From: Bacillota bacterium
GTDB taxonomy: Bacteria > Bacillota > Clostridia > Lutisporales > Lutisporaceae
Assembly (NCBI GenBank): GCA_023405875.1
Contig: JAEXXN010000543.1
Coordinates: 1 to 8,564 of the forward strand
Direction: 5' to 3'
DNA length: 8,564 nucleotides
A model generated the notes under the pieces. The model was not told the DNA's origin, made no database searches, and saw only the letters and a program-made list of their open reading frames with translations. The position numbers and the translations under genes were made by a program. Below, piece by piece: positions 6,030 through 8,564 of this stretch; the stretch's first letter is position 1; each line of letters begins with the position of its first letter.

Positions 6030-7061
6030 ATGAGTGAACTAATAAATTTACAGAAAAGACTGGTTCCGGAAGTAGTTGATATTACTGAAAAGAGATACAG
6101 TATATTAAGGGCAATTGAGTTCAATCAACCTGTAGGGAGACGAGCACTTGCCGGTATGCTTGGCCAGAGCGAGCGGTGGGTAAGAAGCGAGCTTGATATC
6201 CTGAAAAGCCAGAACCTCATTGATATACAGGCACTGGGTATGCTGGTGACTGATGAGGGCAGGGATGTCATATATAAGCTGAGGGAGTACATATCTGAGC
6301 TTAAAGGGCTCAAGGATCTGGAAAACACAGTGAAAGAGCTTCTGGATATCAAAGAATTCATTGTAGTTCCGGGTGACTCAGGACATGATCCTCAAGTACT
6401 TGTGGAAATGGCTAAGGTAGCCTTCGAGTATCTGAAAAAAAACATCATGAGTAATGACATTATAGCAGTAAGCGGAGGTTATTCAGCATTGGCAGTGGCT
6501 GAGAATGCATATAAGCTTGATGCTGAAAATGTAACGGTTATCCCTGCAAGAGGCGGTATAAAGGCTGACCTTGAGCGCCAGGCAAACATAGTTGCCGCCA
6601 AGCTTGCAAAGAATATAGGCGGTAAATACTATCTGCTGCATCTTCCCGATAACATCAGTGAGGATATGATTGTAAGAATGTCTGATGATCCTGATATAGC
6701 CAAGATCCTTAACTACATAGCAAATACCGATATACTTTTGTACGGCTTCAGCTCATTTGAATCCATATGTAAGAAAAGGAATTTCACCGAAGAGGAAGTC
6801 GAGCATCTGAAATCCTTGAATGTAAGAGCTGAAGCAGTGGGCTGTTACTTTGACATTAATGGCCGGATAGTCTACAGGTCAGGCCGGGTAGGTATAAAAC
6901 CGGAATATTTAGACAGCATAAAGACTATGATGGCAGTGGGCGGAGGCATTTTGAAGGCTGAGCCTATAGTGTTGGTAAACAGGGGCAGGAAAAACAGAGT
7001 CGTTGTAACCGATGAAGCTGCTGCCCATGAAATATATAAGATTTTAAAAGGAGGAAATTGA
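6030..7061 (+). CDS. cggR: Central glycolytic genes regulator CggR (SorC-family transcriptional repressor)
   Basis: This 343-residue protein matches the length of Bacillus CggR (about 340) and precedes gapA as there. The N-terminus (about 20-85) is a winged-helix DNA-binding domain, with GRRALAGMLGQSERWVRSEL at 36-55 as helix-turn-helix. The rest is a SorC/DeoR-type sugar-phosphate-binding and oligomerisation domain. Its diagnostic segments are VVPGDSG (112-118), IIAVSGGYSALAVAENA (144-160), VTVIPARGG (168-176), ICKKR (246-250) and NRVVVTDEAAA (322-332) near the end. In the family, fructose-1,6-bisphosphate binding weakens repression of the glycolytic operon, so gene output follows glycolytic flux. 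Start ATG 6030 has AGAGGT (6018-6023) six bases upstream. The gapA ribosome site lies inside the 3' end of cggR and only two bases separate stop and start, so the two are translated from one message. It probably represses itself through the site at 5979-6014. Confidence 0.93.
   Translation: MSELINLQKRLVPEVVDITEKRYSILRAIEFNQPVGRRALAGMLGQSERWVRSELDILKSQNLIDIQALGMLVTDEGRDVIYKLREYISELKGLKDLENTVKELLDIKEFIVVPGDSGHDPQVLVEMAKVAFEYLKKNIMSNDIIAVSGGYSALAVAENAYKLDAENVTVIPARGGIKADLERQANIVAAKLAKNIGGKYYLLHLPDNISEDMIVRMSDDPDIAKILNYIANTDILLYGFSSFESICKKRNFTEEEVEHLKSLNVRAEAVGCYFDINGRIVYRSGRVGIKPEYLDSIKTMMAVGGGILKAEPIVLVNRGRKNRVVVTDEAAAHEIYKILKGGN
7048..7054 (+). promoter_or_regulatory. Ribosome binding site that decides the gapA start
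   Basis: AAGGAGG lies within the last codons of cggR, nine bases before ATG 7064 and only three before an in-frame TTG at 7058. The spacing, and the usual N-terminus of GAPDH proteins, choose ATG 7064. Confidence 0.85.
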
Positions 7062-7063
7062 AA

Positions 7064-8071
7064 ATGGCATTAAGAGTAGGTATCAATGGTTTTGGCAGAA
7101 TTGGAAGGCCAGTATTTAAAATTGCGCAGGAGAAGTTTGGTAAAGATGCTGAAATAGTATTGATCAATGACTTAACAGATCCAAAAACACTGGCGCATCT
7201 ATTAAAATATGACAGCACATATGGAGTATATGGCGGGGATGTTAAGGCCAAAGAGCATTCTATTGTTGTAGATGGAAAAGAAGTTGAAATCTGTGCAGAA
7301 ACAAAGCCGGAAAATATAAAATGGGGAGAATACGGAGTAGACGTTGTTCTCGAATCCACAGGCCGCTTTACAAGCAAGGAAGCTGCAATGGCCCACATTG
7401 CAGGGGGAGCTAAGAAGGTTGTAATATCCGCTCCTGCAAAGAATGAAGATATAACAGTTGTAATGGGTGTTAACGAAGACAAATATGATCCGGAAAAGCA
7501 TGTAGTGATATCCAATGCGTCCTGCACTACCAATTGTCTTGCTCCGGTAGCAAAGGTGCTTCATGAGAACTTTGGAATAGTAAAAGGACTGATGAACACC
7601 ATCCACTCCTATACAAACGACCAGAGAATACTTGACCAGCCGCACTCAGACCTCAGAAGGTCGAGAGCTGCTGCACTGTCAATAATCCCTACAACCACAG
7701 GAGCTGCAAAGGCAGTTGCATTAGTACTTCCTGAGCTTAAGGGAAAGCTTACAGGCCTTTCAATGAGAGTACCGACACCTACAGTTTCGGTTGTTGACCT
7801 TGTTGCCCAGCTGGAGAAGAATGTTACAGTTGATGAAGTGAATGCTGCACTCAGAAGAGCTTCAGAAAATGAGCTCAAGGGTATACTTGAATATTGCGAA
7901 GAGCCGCTTGTTTCCATTGATTTTAAGGGAAATCCGCATTCTTCGATTCTTGATGCATTGTCAACAATGGTTATACAGGACAACATGATAAAGATAATTT
8001 CCTGGTATGACAATGAGTGGGGTTATTCCAACAGAATAGTTGACCTTGTAAAATATATGGCAAATAAATAA
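7064..8071 (+). CDS. gapA: Glyceraldehyde-3-phosphate dehydrogenase, type I (glycolytic)
   Basis: This 335-residue cytoplasmic enzyme converts glyceraldehyde 3-phosphate, phosphate and NAD+ to 1,3-bisphosphoglycerate and NADH. The N-terminal Rossmann fold has GINGFGRIGR (6-15). The acidic residue Asp36 in INDLTDP is the position that binds the adenosine ribose and favours NAD over NADP. The active-site motif SNASCTTNC has catalytic Cys154, and His181 (HSYTND) is its partner base. The C-terminus has the conserved SWYDNEWGYSNR. Length is normal and every key residue is present. One minor point is Gln192 in DQPHSDLRRSRAA, where many NAD-specific bacterial enzymes carry Leu. It follows cggR by two bases and should be controlled from the promoter at 5942-5970. 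pgk, the next enzyme in glycolysis, follows after 173 bp. The product feeds that enzyme directly. Confidence 0.98.
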   Translation: MALRVGINGFGRIGRPVFKIAQEKFGKDAEIVLINDLTDPKTLAHLLKYDSTYGVYGGDVKAKEHSIVVDGKEVEICAETKPENIKWGEYGVDVVLESTGRFTSKEAAMAHIAGGAKKVVISAPAKNEDITVVMGVNEDKYDPEKHVVISNASCTTNCLAPVAKVLHENFGIVKGLMNTIHSYTNDQRILDQPHSDLRRSRAAALSIIPTTTGAAKAVALVLPELKGKLTGLSMRVPTPTVSVVDLVAQLEKNVTVDEVNAALRRASENELKGILEYCEEPLVSIDFKGNPHSSILDALSTMVIQDNMIKIISWYDNEWGYSNRIVDLVKYMANK

Positions 8072-8091
8072 AAAAGAATAAGCTGTGATAT

Positions 8092-8126
8092 GGTCCGGTT
8101 TTGCAGGTTAACCTCAAAGCCGGGCT
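8092..8126 (+). other. Strong hairpin downstream of gapA (no T tract)
   Basis: CCGGTTTTG (8095-8103) pairs with CAAAGCCGG (8115-8123) with one G-T pair, and can be extended outward to 8092/8126 with wobbles. The apex is the 10-bp palindrome AGGTTAACCT (8105-8114), entered after one bulged C. The bases that follow are TGTAATATATT, not a U-run, so this is unlikely to be a simple terminator. A 3'-protecting or RNA-processing structure that sets gapA above pgk is the better guess. Confidence 0.6.
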
Positions 8127-8131
8127 GTAAT

Positions 8132-8178
8132 ATATTTCGCACCGGTCGTTGAATAATATTCCGTATGGTGCGAAATAT
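8132..8178 (+). other. Perfect 12-bp inverted repeat between gapA and pgk
   Basis: ATATTTCGCACC (8132-8143) is the exact reverse complement of GGTGCGAAATAT (8167-8178), with 23 bases between. The right arm runs into TTTT (8178-8181) followed by CATTAATG, which is a poor terminator tail. It may act as a leaky terminator, an mRNA processing or stability element, or a protein-binding palindrome. It lies about 60 bases before the pgk start. Confidence 0.6.
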
Positions 8179-8232
8179 TTTCATTAATGTTCCGAACCTC
8201 TGCTGAGGAAACTGGATATTACAATATGGATT

Positions 8233-8237
8233 GGAGG
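8233..8237 (+). promoter_or_regulatory. Ribosome binding site that decides the pgk start
   Basis: GGAGG lies seven bases before ATG 8245 but only four before the adjacent ATG 8242. The better spacing and the usual MLNK-type N-terminus of clostridial phosphoglycerate kinases favour ATG 8245. Confidence 0.75.
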
Positions 8238-8244
8238 AATCATG

Positions 8245-8564
8245 ATGCTGAATAAAAGATCCATACAGGATATAGACGTCAAAGGGAAAAAGGTGCTTGT
8301 AAGGGCAGACTTCAATGTGCCCATTGATGAAAACGGAGTAATAACGGACGACAGAAGAATAAGAGAGGCGCTTCCTACAATAAAATACCTGAAGGAGAAC
8401 GGCGCAAAGGTGGTATTGATGTCACATCTGGGAAGGCCCAAGGGGAAATTCAATCCCAAGTATTCTTTGAAGCCTGTGGCGGAAAGATTGTCTGAAAAGC
8501 TTGACTCCAAGGTCAGCCTTGCGCCCGACGTTATCGGAGAAGCAGTGCAGGCAATGGTTGAGGG
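8245..8564 (+). CDS. pgk: Phosphoglycerate kinase, N-terminal part (3' end outside window)
   Basis: The first 106 codons of phosphoglycerate kinase are present and the frame is open to the end of the window. The enzyme transfers phosphate from 1,3-bisphosphoglycerate to ADP, making 3-phosphoglycerate and ATP in the cytoplasm. Visible signatures of the N-terminal substrate-binding lobe are VLVRADFNVP (17-26), with Asp22 and Asn24 for 3-phosphoglycerate binding, TDDRRIREALPTI (34-46) with its conserved arginines, and MSHLGRPKGK (59-68) with His61 and Arg64. The nucleotide-binding lobe lies beyond the window. It follows gapA in pathway order; the 173-bp spacer with two hairpins allows either read-through at reduced level or differential mRNA stability. 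No convincing separate promoter was found in the spacer. The adjacent ATG at 8242 would add one methionine. Confidence 0.96.
   Translation, partial: MLNKRSIQDIDVKGKKVLVRADFNVPIDENGVITDDRRIREALPTIKYLKENGAKVVLMSHLGRPKGKFNPKYSLKPVAERLSEKLDSKVSLAPDVIGEAVQAMVE

Noticed and set aside
6010..6033. Seven-codon upstream reading frame whose TGA overlaps the cggR ATG (ATGA), a possible leader peptide.
   Set aside because: It has no good ribosome binding site, no regulatory codon run, and lies across the putative operator; it is short enough to arise by chance.
8091..8105. Sigma-54-like sequence TGGTCC...TTTTGCA downstream of gapA, tempting because rpoN is nearby.
   Set aside because: The spacing between the GG and GC elements is one base too short, and sigma-54 requires nearly invariant spacing; the bases are also explained by the hairpin.
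8149..8178. Possible pgk promoter (TTGAAT at 8149 with AAATAT near 8173).
   Set aside because: The -10 matches only three of six positions and lies inside the inverted repeat; not enough to support a promoter.

Overview
The window looks like chromosomal DNA from a low-to-moderate G+C Clostridia member. The evidence is strong AGGAGG-type ribosome binding sites, AT-rich intergenic DNA, sigma-A type promoters, and the gene order rpoN - cggR - gapA - pgk, which I recall from clostridial genomes such as Clostridium acetobutylicum. Codon use and protein style fit a Ruminiclostridium/Acetivibrio-type anaerobe, but that finer placement is a guess. All recognised genes are on the + strand. The window opens inside one gene and closes inside another.

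Region 1 (1-4228) is a four-gene ABC importer locus of the BMP / nucleoside-type family. It holds the C-terminal part of a substrate-binding lipoprotein, a double-domain ATPase of about 506 residues, and two RbsC-like permeases, ending in a clear intrinsic terminator. A 278-bp AT-rich gap with a perfect 12-bp hairpin separates the binding protein from the ATPase. The remaining three genes are packed tightly (12 bp and 1 bp apart). The closest characterised relatives I can name are the guanosine/nucleoside systems NupNOPQ of Bacillus and similar streptococcal systems; the substrate here is inferred.

Region 2 (4276-5877) is a monocistronic rpoN (sigma-54) gene. It has its own extended -10 promoter, a near-perfect Shine-Dalgarno sequence, a GC-rich hairpin just after the stop codon, and a terminator.

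Region 3 (5942-8564) is the central glycolysis operon: cggR (SorC-family repressor), gapA (glyceraldehyde-3-phosphate dehydrogenase) and the start of pgk (phosphoglycerate kinase). A strong sigma-A promoter is followed directly by a sequence that matches the Bacillus subtilis CggR operator in content and in its 20-bp periodicity. This supports autoregulation of the operon by glycolytic flux through fructose-1,6-bisphosphate. The 173-bp gapA-pgk spacer carries two strong hairpins that lack terminator-type T tracts.

I found no mobile element, CRISPR array, tRNA or rRNA gene, and nothing resembling a new defence or biosynthetic system. The interesting material is regulatory and lies between the genes.
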